Origin: an uncultured Bacteroidales bacterium
GTDB taxonomy: Bacteria; Bacteroidota; Bacteroidia; Bacteroidales; UBA932
Assembly (NCBI GenBank): GCA_946545765.1
Contig: CAMNNS010000001.1
Location: 1 to 57,311, forward strand
Direction of reading: 5' to 3'
DNA: 57,311 nucleotides
Shown: piece by piece, positions 26,561 to 35,834 of the stretch
Layout: every line of letters begins with the position of its first letter
Numbering within the stretch: position 1 is the first letter of the stretch
The notes under the pieces: generated by a model
Database searches by the model: none
Told to the model about the DNA's origin: nothing
The model's input: the letters and a program-made list of their open reading frames with translations, nothing else
Position numbers and translations under genes: made by a program

Positions 26561-29500
26561 TTATCTCTTCTTATTGCTCTCTGTAGCAGAAATTTTCTTT
26601 TTATTCACATCGTACATTAACGGTGCCGCTATGAATATAGATGAATACGTTCCCACCAATACTCCAACTGCTAAAGAGACTGCAAACCCTCTAATTGTAT
26701 CACCTCCAAACATAGCAATTGCTAACAACACAACTAATGTAGTACCAGAAGTATTTATTGTTCTTGCAAGGGTACTATTTAAAGCCCCGTTTATATTCTC
26801 TTTAAGGGTTCTTTTAGGATACAATTTATTATACTCCCTGATTCGGTCAAAAATTACCACTGTATCATTGATAGAATACCCTATTATCGTAAGAACTGCA
26901 GCTATAAAAGTTTGATCTACATCTAAGGAGAATGGTAATATTCCTGTAAATAAAGAGTAGAATCCCATAACTATAATTGAGTCGTGAGCTAATGCTGCCA
27001 GACCGCCAGCACCCCAAGACCAATTTTTAAAACGTGCCGCTATATAAAGGAATATAATAATTAGTGCAAATACAACAGCATAAGTCCCCTTTCTTTTCAT
27101 ATCATTTGCAATGGTAGGGCCCACCTTATCTGAGCTAATAATACCATTAGGGTTATCTACTGTTGTTGTAAATTCCTCAAATGTTTGTGGCACAACAAAC
27201 AAACCCTTTAAAGCATTATAAAGCATTTGTTCTATCTCTTGATCTACCTCTTGAGATTGATCTTTAATTTTGTATTTAGTGGTTATTTTCATTTGGCTAC
27301 CACTACCAAACTGCTTTACTTCAACATTTTCTTTGAATTCTGCTGTCGCAAGATTTCTAACCTCTTCTGCTGTAACCATTTTGTCAAATCTTACAACATA
27401 GGTACGACCCCCTGTAAAATCAACTCCATAAGAGAATCCTTTTGTAAACATTGAGGCTAAGAATATTCCAACAAAAATTGCTGCTATCACATAAGTAATT
27501 TTTCTCTTTCCAAGAAAATCTATTTTAGTATTCTTTAAGAAATTACGAGTTAATTTGCTGTCAAATGTAATACTCTTTCCTCTATCCATTCTCCCTTCAA
27601 AATAAAGCCTTGTTATAAAGATAGAAGTAATAAGTGAGGTAATAATACCTAATACTAAGGTTGTTGCAAATCCTTTAATAGGGCCTGTTCCAAATATTAA
27701 AAGAACTAAACCCACCAAGATGGTAGTTATGTTTCCGTCTAATATTGCAGAATATGCATTATTGTAACCATCTTTAACAGCTAATCTTAATTGTTTTCCC
27801 GCCTTTAATTCCTCTTTAATACGCTCGTATATAATGACATTTGAGTCAACCGCCATTCCCAATGTTAGCACCAAACCGGCAATACCTGGCAATGTTAAAA
27901 CTGCCCCTATAGAGAGCAGACCTCCTAACAAGAAGAGAACATTACAAATCAAGGCAATGTTGGCTGCAACACCTGCTCCTCTATAGAAGAACAACATATA
28001 TATGAGAACTAAAACAAATGCCAAAACAAACGAAATTAATCCAGCATTTATAGATTCCTTACCAAGTGTAGGACCAACCACTTGCTCTTGAATAATTGTT
28101 GCTGGAGCAGGTAACTTTCCTGAGTTTAAGACATTTGCAAGGTCGGTTGCTTCATCTATAGAGAAGTTACCTGTAATCTCAGATCTTCCCCCTGTGATTT
28201 CAGAGTTAACATTAGGATATGAATAAACCATATCATCTAAAACTACAGCAATACATTTTCCAATATTATCAGCTGTTAATCTTGCCCATGTTTTTGCCCC
28301 CTCAGAATTCATTGCCATTGTAACACTTGGAGAACCACCCTGCTCTCTGTATGATACGCTGGCATCAGTAATAACAGAGCCGTCTATAGGGGCTTTGCCA
28401 TCCCGAGTAGGTTTTCTAATTGCAATAAGATCAAAGATTGTCCCATTTGGGTCTAATTCAGAAGGTTTGATTGTCCACATAGGAACAAAATCTGCTGGGA
28501 ACAAGTTTTTAATTTGAGGTATCTCAAAATAAGAATTTATTACAGATGTATCTTTATAGTGTGCTCTACCTATACAAGCACCCGAAGCTAATCCGTTTTG
28601 GAAAACATTTGGATATAAAACTGCAAAGAGTGGATTTTGTTTTGCAAACTCTAATTCGTTAGTAGATAATGAATCTTGAGAAACTTTTAAACTCTCTGCT
28701 AAAAGTTCTGCGTCGGTTTTTTCTACTTTAGAAGTATCTGCATCTAATACCGCAACTTCTGTTTGAGAATCTGCTGTTCTCTCTATCTCAGCCAAATAAT
28801 CTCTCAAAGCAACATTAGCACTTTGTAGATAACCATATATCTCTGAATTATCGTATGTTGTCCAGAACTCTAAAGAAGCTGTTCCTTGAAGAAGTTTTCT
28901 AACACGCTCTGGCTCCTTTACACCAGGAAGTTCAACTAAAATTCTTCCCGAGTTTCCTAATTTTTGAATATTAGGAGAAGCTACGCCAAAACGGTCGATA
29001 CGGCTTCTTAATACATTAAACGAATTGTTTATAGCACTTGTTGCCTCTTCTCTAATTATTTTTATAACCTCTGAATTGGATGTCTCTGGACGCACTTTGT
29101 TACCCATTACAAAGTTGCTAAATACTGTTGCCAATCTCTGATTTGGAGCCACTTCGTCCCAAGCCTCTTCAAATTTATCTATGAAGTCTGCTCTACTATC
29201 AACTTCTCTCTCAGAAGCAAGAGCCATTGCTTTCTGGAATTGAGGATTTTGACTATTATTAGACAACGCGTTAACAAGGTCTTTTAGCTGAACTTGTAAC
29301 ATCACGTTCATACCACCTTTAAGGTCAAGACCTAATTTTATCTCCTTCTCTTTAACATCTTTATAAGTAAATCCTAAAAAGACACTCTCAGAAGTGATTG
29401 AATCTAAATAATATCTGCTTTTAATTTTTTGTATAGAGTCTAAATAGAATGCCTGATCTAATTGAGAAATCTTTTGAAATTCAGGAGAATTTTTCTCTGA

Positions 29501-29632
29501 CTCTATGGCTGCGGCTGCAAATGCCTCTGCCTTTTTCTCTTGGTTTCTTGTAGCCCATGTAAATGATAATTGGTATAAACAAACCAACGCTATCAAGATT
29601 GCCAAAACTTTAATGGTCCCTTTACTTTGCAT
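26561..29632 (-). CDS. secDF: Protein translocase SecD/SecF fusion
   Basis: This 1023-residue inner-membrane protein uses the proton gradient to help pull exported proteins through SecYEG. The SecD part starts with one membrane helix (about residues 7-25), then LGLDLKGGMNVMLQV, a large periplasmic P1 domain with VLRSRIDRFGVASPNIQ, and helices with GLVLTLGMAVDSNVIIYERI. The SecF part begins near residue 690 with a helix, SYGVDFTGGRTYVVRF, and later ALAHDSIIVMGFYSL and GYSINDTVVIFDRIRE. Both halves are complete. Fused SecDF is the normal state in Bacteroidota. A TACATTTG -7 element lies at 29659-29666. Confidence 0.96.
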   Translation of the reverse strand: MQSKGTIKVLAILIALVCLYQLSFTWATRNQEKKAEAFAAAAIESEKNSPEFQKISQLDQAFYLDSIQKIKSRYYLDSITSESVFLGFTYKDVKEKEIKLGLDLKGGMNVMLQVQLKDLVNALSNNSQNPQFQKAMALASEREVDSRADFIDKFEEAWDEVAPNQRLATVFSNFVMGNKVRPETSNSEVIKIIREEATSAINNSFNVLRSRIDRFGVASPNIQKLGNSGRILVELPGVKEPERVRKLLQGTASLEFWTTYDNSEIYGYLQSANVALRDYLAEIERTADSQTEVAVLDADTSKVEKTDAELLAESLKVSQDSLSTNELEFAKQNPLFAVLYPNVFQNGLASGACIGRAHYKDTSVINSYFEIPQIKNLFPADFVPMWTIKPSELDPNGTIFDLIAIRKPTRDGKAPIDGSVITDASVSYREQGGSPSVTMAMNSEGAKTWARLTADNIGKCIAVVLDDMVYSYPNVNSEITGGRSEITGNFSIDEATDLANVLNSGKLPAPATIIQEQVVGPTLGKESINAGLISFVLAFVLVLIYMLFFYRGAGVAANIALICNVLFLLGGLLSIGAVLTLPGIAGLVLTLGMAVDSNVIIYERIKEELKAGKQLRLAVKDGYNNAYSAILDGNITTILVGLVLLIFGTGPIKGFATTLVLGIITSLITSIFITRLYFEGRMDRGKSITFDSKLTRNFLKNTKIDFLGKRKITYVIAAIFVGIFLASMFTKGFSYGVDFTGGRTYVVRFDKMVTAEEVRNLATAEFKENVEVKQFGSGSQMKITTKYKIKDQSQEVDQEIEQMLYNALKGLFVVPQTFEEFTTTVDNPNGIISSDKVGPTIANDMKRKGTYAVVFALIIIFLYIAARFKNWSWGAGGLAALAHDSIIVMGFYSLFTGILPFSLDVDQTFIAAVLTIIGYSINDTVVIFDRIREYNKLYPKRTLKENINGALNSTLARTINTSGTTLVVLLAIAMFGGDTIRGFAVSLAVGVLVGTYSSIFIAAPLMYDVNKKKISATESNKKR

Positions 29633-29658
29633 TTTTCTTCTAATTTTAAAATTGGGTA

Positions 29659-29666
29659 CAAATGTA
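29659..29666 (-). promoter_or_regulatory. -7 promoter element for secDF
   Basis: TACATTTG on the minus strand fits TAnnTTTG and lies 27 bases ahead of the ATG. A -33 TTG is not clear at the standard spacing. Confidence 0.4.
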
Positions 29667-29766
29667 CAATTTTTTCAGAAAAAATAAACTATTTCCTACC
29701 TTTGTTTCAGCTATTTGAGTTGGCAAAATTTAATATAAGTTATAAAACAACCTACAGAACAGAGAA

Positions 29767-31404
29767 ATGGCAAACAATATGAGAATAAAAAATAGATTAG
29801 AAATCACTTTTCTTATCCTTATCGCGATAATAATAACTACCATAAAAACATTTGGTAATCCTACTCTTTTTGAAAAAAACAGAACTCAAGATACTCTCCT
29901 TACAGAGATAGCCAATTTAAAAAGAATCGGAGATTCGTTGTTAATGAATTATGAGTTCACAAGGGCAAGGCTTATTTTTGAAACAATACAAAAGAGGGAC
30001 GACAAAGCAGATATTGAGCAAAAACTCATAAACTGTAAAGAGGGCGAAAAACTTATTAAAATGGGAACAACCCCTCAACTTCTCACAAAGAAAAGATTGA
30101 ACAGAAAGGATTTTTTTCTATACTACCCACAAATTTCTTTATATGGAGATTTTTATAAAGTGGGCAACGATACCCTTTTTGTCCCTAAAGAGAGTAATGA
30201 AATTTATTTTAGTATAAAAAGTGTTCGGGGCGACACCGATATATATTACATACAAAGAAAAGATTCTACTTGGTCAGAGGCTAAAGTGTTGAATAATAAT
30301 GTGGTAACTCAAAACGGAAATGAACTGTATCCAATACTTTCTCCCGATAAGAAAAGTCTCTACTTTTCTTCTAATGGGCATAATGGGCTTGGGGGTTACG
30401 ACCTTTTTGTTAGTCATTGGGACGAAGATATTAACGATTGGGGGATTGCTCAAAATTTAGGTTTACCATACTCTTCCCCTTCTAATGATTTATTTTTCTA
30501 TATAACAAAGGACAATAAATATGCAGTATTTAGTTCTGACAGAGATTTTTATAATAGGAGAAATATCCAAAATGGAAATAACTTAACCACTTATGTATTA
30601 GAAAATAAAGAACAAACAGAGCATCAAAGACTAACTTCTCAACAAGCAAGAGAGTTGGCACAATTAAGATTTACCTTAACAGGAGAGCAATTAGATTCAT
30701 TAACTAAAGCATATATAGATAATGCACTTTTTGGTTTATCAGAAGAAAATTTCAATTATTCACAAGATAGTGTTCGTCAAGAGATTACACAAAGATATAT
30801 TGCAATCAACCAAGAGGTTAGAATGCTTAAAAAAGGGAATCAAGAAGGTATAGATCAAACGACTGAAAGAATTAAGGAATTACAAAAAGAGATTAAAAAA
30901 ATAGAAGATGATTTTTTGAATGACAATGAATTTTTTACCTCACAATATACAACACGAGCTCAAAAGGATAAAAAAGAATCTACAACTAAATCAAATAGTT
31001 TCTCTATAGAAGATTTATTAAACAATAAAGCAGAGGTTAAAATGCCCCAATCCCAATATTTCAAAGATTTGCAAGTTAATAGAGACCTCTCGTTTTGTAT
31101 AACTAAAGATATTCTCTTGGCATCCAAAGAAGATATGCCTAACGGATTGGTATATCAGATAAGATTTCTCTCCTCTAATATGAAAAGCAGTAAAAATAGT
31201 TTTAAAGGATTAAGCCCTGTGTTTGAAAGAGAATCAGGAGGGAGATTCTACTATAATGTTGGTGTTTTCTTTAAATACGAAGAGGCTTTGGAGGCGTTAG
31301 AAAAAGTAAAAGAGGTAGGTTTCACTACGGCACAAATTGTGGCTTATGAAAACGATAAACTTATAACATTGGCAGTAGCAAAAAGGAAAGAGAAAAATAA
31401 CTAA
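29767..31404 (+). CDS. PD40 beta-propeller envelope protein with C-terminal SPOR-like domain
   Basis: The protein has 545 residues. A hydrophobic N-terminal segment (about residues 12-28) is a signal or anchor. A helical TPR-like part follows (ARLIFETIQKRDDKADIEQKLINC), then PD40-type blades of the TolB/OmpA-associated kind: NELYPILSPDKKSLYFSSNG, GGYDLFVSHWDE and NKYAVFSSDRD. A long charged coiled-coil region fills residues 275-400. The end (FYYNVGVFFKYEEALEALEK) looks like a SPOR domain, which binds denuded peptidoglycan glycans. Proteins of this design are common in the periplasm of Bacteroidota, including among gliding/T9SS-related families, but no specific role can be claimed. A TACCTTTG element is at 29697-29704. 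Confidence 0.7.
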   Translation: MANNMRIKNRLEITFLILIAIIITTIKTFGNPTLFEKNRTQDTLLTEIANLKRIGDSLLMNYEFTRARLIFETIQKRDDKADIEQKLINCKEGEKLIKMGTTPQLLTKKRLNRKDFFLYYPQISLYGDFYKVGNDTLFVPKESNEIYFSIKSVRGDTDIYYIQRKDSTWSEAKVLNNNVVTQNGNELYPILSPDKKSLYFSSNGHNGLGGYDLFVSHWDEDINDWGIAQNLGLPYSSPSNDLFFYITKDNKYAVFSSDRDFYNRRNIQNGNNLTTYVLENKEQTEHQRLTSQQARELAQLRFTLTGEQLDSLTKAYIDNALFGLSEENFNYSQDSVRQEITQRYIAINQEVRMLKKGNQEGIDQTTERIKELQKEIKKIEDDFLNDNEFFTSQYTTRAQKDKKESTTKSNSFSIEDLLNNKAEVKMPQSQYFKDLQVNRDLSFCITKDILLASKEDMPNGLVYQIRFLSSNMKSSKNSFKGLSPVFERESGGRFYYNVGVFFKYEEALEALEKVKEVGFTTAQIVAYENDKLITLAVAKRKEKNN

Positions 31405-31883
31405 TACACAACACCTCTACCTACTAAAATCTGTTATTACATCTCAAGCAAAAACTTCACAAGTACAAACTTGTCATTATCAAAATCATTTCTCACATAA
31501 GCATAATAGTAATTATCATTCCCCACTGACCACTAAATGAGGTCATAGATGCATCTAAATACAACGAATCTAAGGTTATCTCTCTTAGTTGTGATAACAA
31601 AGTTTCTATTCGTTTTCTCTTTATTCTGAAAACAGATTTTGTCTCTTTGTGTTCAAGTTGATTATCCCAGTATGGAAATTCCAATTAACCACGATGTCAC
31701 TCATTTGAGGTTTCCTTTTTTATGTAGAAAATTATCTTTTTTGTCATTTGCTTGATTATGTCAAGAATTTTCTCGTACTTTGATTTAAAGTTATTAATGC
31801 ACAACGAATAAACTAAATATAATTCTTTTACAAAGTTGCATTTACAACTTGAATCTACGGGATAATGGTGGGTAAAATATATT
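31405..31883. other. Gene-poor stretch with decayed coding remnant
   Basis: Between the PD40 gene and tRNA-Ser there is no intact gene. The left half holds the transposase-like remnant; the right half (31690-31880) is AT-rich and I see no conserved structure in it. Confidence 0.5.
31437..31684 (-). pseudogene. Degraded transposase-like remnant
   Basis: On the minus strand the first part (residues KSVFRIKRKRIETLLSQLRE) resembles the RKRIETLFSQL block near the C-terminus of IS982-type transposases. After it the similarity stops: SLYLDASMTSFSGQWG follows and the frame ends at 31493. Another frame continues with NDNYYYAYVRNDFDNDKF and ends in a stop at 31437-31439. No full transposase, terminal repeats or target duplication were found. 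It is a decayed fragment, possibly a mosaic of two. Confidence 0.4.
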
Positions 31884-31913
31884 TTTGGTATTAAAGTATT
31901 TTTATTATATTTG
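31884..31913 (+). promoter_or_regulatory. Promoter of tRNA-Ser
   Basis: TTTG at 31884-31887, an 18-base spacer and TATATTTG at 31906-31913 fit the Bacteroidota promoter. Transcription would begin about 30 bases before the tRNA. Confidence 0.6.
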
Positions 31914-31950
31914 CAACCCCCTTTAGTAAAGGGGAAAAGGATACGTCCAC

Positions 31951-32038
31951 GGTGAGATGGGAGAGTGGCTGAATCCAGCAGTTTGCTAAACTGCCGAACC
32001 GGTTTACGGTTCCGCGAGTTCGAATCTCGCTCTCACCG
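31951..32038 (+). tRNA. tRNA-Ser (anticodon GCT)
   Basis: An 88-base class II tRNA. The acceptor arms GGTGAGA and TCTCACC pair fully; the anticodon stem GCAGT/ACTGC encloses TTGCTAA with anticodon GCT; a long variable arm follows (CGAACCGGTTTACGGTTCCG); the T arm is CGAGTTCGAATCTCG. Discriminator G at 32038; CCA is not encoded. It reads AGC and AGT codons. Confidence 0.95.
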
Positions 32039-32112
32039 CAAAATATTACACAACATTAAACAGGGGGTCTTCTACCCCGTTTTTTATTTACAAATAATTG
32101 TATTTCTGCCTA

Positions 32113-32904
32113 TTAAGAAAATGTCGCCAATTCGGTAATTTCTTTTTTTACCTCTTGACTCACTCTAAAAGAATCCCTTGCTTTTTGGGCTGTTATTTTA
32201 AATATTCTTATCGTGATAGGACTATTGCCAATTCTTTTTTCTTTTCTTAAAAAAGTTAAAGTCTTCTCCGGAAACTTTGCGAGGGCAGTGGTAAAGCACC
32301 AAGCAACCCCCATCTCAACATAGAAAGGGGTCTCAATGTTTTTGTCTGCAAATGTCTTTACTCCTGATTTACAGCTGTTTAAAACCATGTTTATATAATC
32401 TGCTGTTAAAAAATTAACCATATACATAATAATGGCAAATCTACAATCATACTCTTGCCCTTTGAGTAAATAGTGTTGTAAGAAAACATATAGTTTTTTT
32501 ATCTCTGTATTGTCTAACTTTTTGAACCACTTTGTAGTTGAAACACAGCAATCACAAACAGCCCAATTATCTATATATGGAATTAAAAATTTATAATAAT
32601 CTAATCTTTTTGAAAAAGTAGTTTTTATCTCCCCAATAACAAATCCTAACAACAATTTTTCCTCGTGATATAGTTCGTTGGGAGAAATCGTTCTATATAT
32701 TTCTATCAATTCTTCTCCTTTCTCTTTTGCAATTTGTTTTGCATATTTTCTGAGTGCTGGAATTCTAATCCCGAGAATTTTATTTAATCTCTTTTTTGCC
32801 CCTTCTCTCCCCCAAATAACATTAGCATTAAAAACTCTATATTCTTCATCATTAGGGAGAACCAAAGATTTCAACCCTTTTAGAATTTTGTTTCTCTGTT
32901 CCAT
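32113..32904 (-). CDS. DNA alkylation repair protein, AlkD-like
   Basis: This 263-residue all-helical protein has the ALK-HEAT pattern of AlkD DNA glycosylases, which remove bulky or positively charged alkylated bases. Seen: GIRIPALRKYAKQIAKE near the N-terminus, YHEEKLLLGFVIG, IDNWAVCDCCVSTTKWF (the Trp-Asp-lacking variant reads NWAVCD, matching the usual NWDxxD region), MGVAWCFTTALAKFP and the C-terminal KARDSFRVSQEVK. Length is typical (about 220-260). It lies after the terminator of the tRNA-Pro unit and has its own -7 element, so it is a single-gene unit. Confidence 0.82.
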   Translation of the reverse strand: MEQRNKILKGLKSLVLPNDEEYRVFNANVIWGREGAKKRLNKILGIRIPALRKYAKQIAKEKGEELIEIYRTISPNELYHEEKLLLGFVIGEIKTTFSKRLDYYKFLIPYIDNWAVCDCCVSTTKWFKKLDNTEIKKLYVFLQHYLLKGQEYDCRFAIIMYMVNFLTADYINMVLNSCKSGVKTFADKNIETPFYVEMGVAWCFTTALAKFPEKTLTFLRKEKRIGNSPITIRIFKITAQKARDSFRVSQEVKKEITELATFS

Positions 32905-32926
32905 TTTTTATTCTATAAAGCTATCT

Positions 32927-32934
32927 CAAATATA
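32927..32934 (-). promoter_or_regulatory. -7 promoter element for the alkD-like gene
   Basis: TATATTTG on the minus strand, 23 bases before the ATG at 32904. The nearest TTG upstream is 23 bases away, longer than the usual spacing. Confidence 0.4.
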
Positions 32935-33010
32935 TTATTATTTTTTAGATTTCACCACAATAGAAGAGTCTTCACAGAAATAGAGAAATATTCGAAAAAA
33001 TCTTATCGGG

Positions 33011-33049
33011 ATAAATAAAAAAGAGCCTTTGCAAAAATTACAAAGGCCC
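33011..33049 (-). terminator. Intrinsic terminator after tRNA-Pro
   Basis: On the minus strand GCCTTTG (33041-33047) pairs with CAAAGGC (33025-33031) and is followed by TCTTTTTTATTT. It is 42 bases past the tRNA. Confidence 0.75.
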
Positions 33050-33090
33050 AAAAAAAACATAGTATGAAAACGATCTATTCTAAATCGTAG

Positions 33091-33164
33091 TCGGGGTACT
33101 CCGACTCGAACGGAGGACCCTCTGGTCCCAAACCAGATGCGCTAGCCAACTGCGCCACACCCCG
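33091..33164 (-). tRNA. tRNA-Pro (anticodon TGG)
   Basis: A 74-base cloverleaf on the minus strand. Acceptor CGGGGTG pairs with TACCCCG (one G-T pair), the anticodon stem TCTGG/CCAGA encloses TTTGGGA with anticodon TGG, and the T arm is CTCCGTTCGAGTCGGAG. Discriminator A; CCA not encoded. It lies 79 bases downstream of glyS in the same direction and may share its transcript. Confidence 0.94.
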
Positions 33165-33243
33165 ATTGCCTTTCAGCCCCGCAAATATACAACTATTTTC
33201 TTATTCTCAAAAAAATATTAAAAATTTATCTACTTAGAGTATT

Positions 33244-34782
33244 TTATATCTGCTCCAACAATCTTTTCATACTAACCTTATTCTCTACAATAGGGTGTAT
33301 TTTCTCTATAGGAACTCTCTCTTGACTCATAGAATCTCTCTCTCTTAATGTAACCATCCCATCTTGTATAGAGTCAAAATCTACTGTTACACAATATGGT
33401 GTTCCTATTGCATCCTGTCTTCTATATCTCTTTCCTATTGTATCTTTTTCCTCGTATTGACAATTAAAATCAAACTTTAACTCTTGCATAATTTTTTGAG
33501 CAACAGCTGTTAGCTCTTCCTTTTTAGTTAGTGGTAAAACTGCCACCTTAACCGGTGCAAGAGCAGGATGAAATTTCATTACAACTCTCTCTTCTCCGTT
33601 TTCTAATTTTTCTTGCTTATATGCTGCAGAAATAAGAGCTAAAAATGTTCTGTCTAAACCAATAGAGGTCTCTATTACATAAGGAATATAACTTGTATTT
33701 TGCTCTGGATCAAAATATTGTATTTTTTTCCCACTAAATTCTTGATGACGACCCAAATCAAAATCTGTCCTTGAATGAATCCCCTCTAACTCTTTAAATC
33801 CAAATGGAAAATTAAATTCTATATCTGTAGCAGCGTTCGCATAATGTGCTAACTTTTCATGGTCATGATAACGATAATTCTCTCTTCCAAGCCCTATTGC
33901 CAAATGCCATTTTAAGCGTGTCTCTCTCCATTTTTCAAACCATTTTAATTCCTCACCAGGGCGAACAAAGAACTGCATCTCCATTTGCTCAAACTCTCTC
34001 ATCCTAAAAATAAATTGTCTTGCAACTATCTCATTCCTAAAAGCTTTACCTATTTGAGCAATACCAAACGGTATTTTCATTCTGCCACTTTTTTGAACAT
34101 TTAAAAAATTGACAAAAATACCTTGGGCAGTTTCCGGTCTTAAATATAATATACCACTCTCATCAGAGATATTCCCTAATTGTGTAGAGAACATTAAATT
34201 AAATTGTCTAACATCTGTCCAATTTCTTGTTCCTGATATTGGATCAACAATTTCACAATCTAAAATCAATTGTTTCAATGCTACTAAATCATTGTTATTT
34301 AGAGCATCCGCCATCTTTGTTTTTATTTGATCTATTTTTTCTTTGTTTCTTTGGATATTCGGATTTGTTGCCCTAAACTGCTCTTCATTAAATGCATCAC
34401 CAAATTTTTTCTTTCCTTTCTCTACCTCTTTCTCTATTTTTGCCTCAATCTTCGCTATGTGATCCTCTAACAAAACATCTGCTCTATATCTTTTCTTTGA
34501 ATCTTTATTGTCTATAAGTGGGTCATTAAAAGCATCTACGTGTCCAGAGGCTTTCCAAATTTTGGGGTGCATAAATATTGCAGAATCTATCCCGACAATA
34601 TTCTCATTAAGCTTGGTCATTGCATCCCACCAATACTTTTTAATATTATTCTTTAGTTCGCTCCCCATTTGTCCATAATCATATACAGCACTTAGTCCAT
34701 CATATATATCACTTGAAGGGAAAATAAATCCATACTCTTTTGTGTGGGCTATCAAATTTTTAAAAAGTTCCTCTTGGGTCAT
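33244..34782 (-). CDS. glyS: Glycyl-tRNA synthetase, dimeric (alpha2) type
   Basis: This 512-residue class II aminoacyl-tRNA synthetase has the N-terminal FKNLIAHTKEYGFIFPSSDIYDGL typical of eukaryote-like bacterial GlyRS, LRPETAQGIFVNF, motif 2 FRNEIVARQFIFRMREFEQME, and motif 3 in VIETSIGLDRTFLALI. The C-terminal anticodon-binding domain includes APVKVAVLPLTKKEEL and RYRRQDAIGTPYCVTVD. The single-chain form is expected in Bacteroidota. It is 15 bases after folK and is followed by tRNA-Pro. Confidence 0.96.
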   Translation of the reverse strand: MTQEELFKNLIAHTKEYGFIFPSSDIYDGLSAVYDYGQMGSELKNNIKKYWWDAMTKLNENIVGIDSAIFMHPKIWKASGHVDAFNDPLIDNKDSKKRYRADVLLEDHIAKIEAKIEKEVEKGKKKFGDAFNEEQFRATNPNIQRNKEKIDQIKTKMADALNNNDLVALKQLILDCEIVDPISGTRNWTDVRQFNLMFSTQLGNISDESGILYLRPETAQGIFVNFLNVQKSGRMKIPFGIAQIGKAFRNEIVARQFIFRMREFEQMEMQFFVRPGEELKWFEKWRETRLKWHLAIGLGRENYRYHDHEKLAHYANAATDIEFNFPFGFKELEGIHSRTDFDLGRHQEFSGKKIQYFDPEQNTSYIPYVIETSIGLDRTFLALISAAYKQEKLENGEERVVMKFHPALAPVKVAVLPLTKKEELTAVAQKIMQELKFDFNCQYEEKDTIGKRYRRQDAIGTPYCVTVDFDSIQDGMVTLRERDSMSQERVPIEKIHPIVENKVSMKRLLEQI

Positions 34783-34797
34783 AATCTTAATTATTTT

Positions 34798-35406
34798 TTA
34801 TTCAAAATTTTTTATCTCATTTAAAAGTTTTTTTACAAACTCTCTTTTATCTATTTGAGGGTGTGGTATTTGGAGTTGAGGTGTGCTAATAAATACCTCC
34901 TGCCACTCTTGCTTTTCACCCCCTAAATTATCTCTCTTTTCTAATATTTTTAAAATATCTATGTCCAATGTTCGCGATGTGTATATTTTATCTCCGTTTT
35001 TAATCTCCCCTTTTTCTAATAACGCGTTGTCTCTTTCTCTGCCAAAATCTTTCTCTATTTTTTGACATATCTTTAATACCTCCTCTGGCGTTTTTTGGGT
35101 ATTGCAAACAAAAATCTGATTTACAAAATCTTTCACTTCTCCACTTTCTGTTTTAAAATTGCCAATTGGTTTTGTATTTATTTGGCTACTCCAAAACAAT
35201 ATAGCCTCGTTTTGCAGAGTATAAGCAATTGCACCCTTTTTCTTATTTTTTATCAACTTTTCTAACTCGGTCAATTCAGATAAAAATTCAATACCAAGAA
35301 GTTCTTTACCCACCTTATTAATTGAACTCAAAACTATTTCTGACGGGCATAACTTTTTTGTCTCTAAATTTTTATTGCTCCCAAAAAGGAGATAGACTCT
35401 ATACAT
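34798..35406 (-). CDS. folK: 2-amino-4-hydroxy-6-hydroxymethyldihydropteridine pyrophosphokinase
   Basis: The 202 residues show the HPPK pattern: VYLLFGSN at the start, FVNQIFVCNTQKTPEEVLKI in the middle, FGRERDN, the Mg/ATP motif SRTLDIDILKI, and LQIPHPQIDKREFVKK at the end. HPPK moves pyrophosphate from ATP to the pterin in folate synthesis. Usual length is about 150-165; here insertions lie at about residues 45-80 (lysine-rich) and at 155-170. The catalytic arginine and aspartates are kept, so it should be active. It lies between the SufT-like gene and glyS. Confidence 0.85.
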   Translation of the reverse strand: MYRVYLLFGSNKNLETKKLCPSEIVLSSINKVGKELLGIEFLSELTELEKLIKNKKKGAIAYTLQNEAILFWSSQINTKPIGNFKTESGEVKDFVNQIFVCNTQKTPEEVLKICQKIEKDFGRERDNALLEKGEIKNGDKIYTSRTLDIDILKILEKRDNLGGEKQEWQEVFISTPQLQIPHPQIDKREFVKKLLNEIKNFE

Positions 35407-35422
35407 TTTCTTTATTGTATTA

Positions 35423-35761
35423 TCAAAGTAAACCCAACTCCAGCTTTGCCTCCTCGCTCATTCTGCTATCGTCCCATGCAGGCTCAAATGTTAGTTCTAT
35501 TTTAACCCCTTTTACCCCCGGCACATCGCGAGCTGCTCTCTCTACATCTGCCACCAAATCATCTGCTAATGGACATGTTGGCGAAGTCATTGTCATTTTT
35601 ATATAAATGTTATACAGATCCTCTTCTTGAGATTCTGTTACTTTAATTTCATATATCAAGCCTAAATCATAAATATTTACAGAAATCTCTGGGTCAAAGA
35701 CTTGCTTTAATGCCCTAATTAAGTCTTTCTGTACTTCTACTTTTGAATATTTTTTACTCAT
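35423..35761 (-). CDS. SufT-like / MIP18 family (DUF59) Fe-S protein
   Basis: When started at MSKKYSKVEVQK the protein has 112 residues; an ATG eight codons earlier is possible. The DUF59 core is visible: VFDPEISVNIYDLGLIYEI, then MTMTSPTCPLADDLVADVE with the conserved cysteine, then VKIELTFEPAWDDSRMSEEA. Members (SufT, PaaD, MIP18) help mature or carry Fe-S clusters. It is in a run with SufE and SufS, which supports a role in Fe-S maturation. Confidence 0.87.
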   Translation of the reverse strand: MSKKYSKVEVQKDLIRALKQVFDPEISVNIYDLGLIYEIKVTESQEEDLYNIYIKMTMTSPTCPLADDLVADVERAARDVPGVKGVKIELTFEPAWDDSRMSEEAKLELGLL

Positions 35762-35834
35762 AAATATATCTGTCCGAATTTTCAAATTTTTAATTCTTTC
35801 TTGTACTTTGGATTGTTTCTTTCAATTGTTTTAA

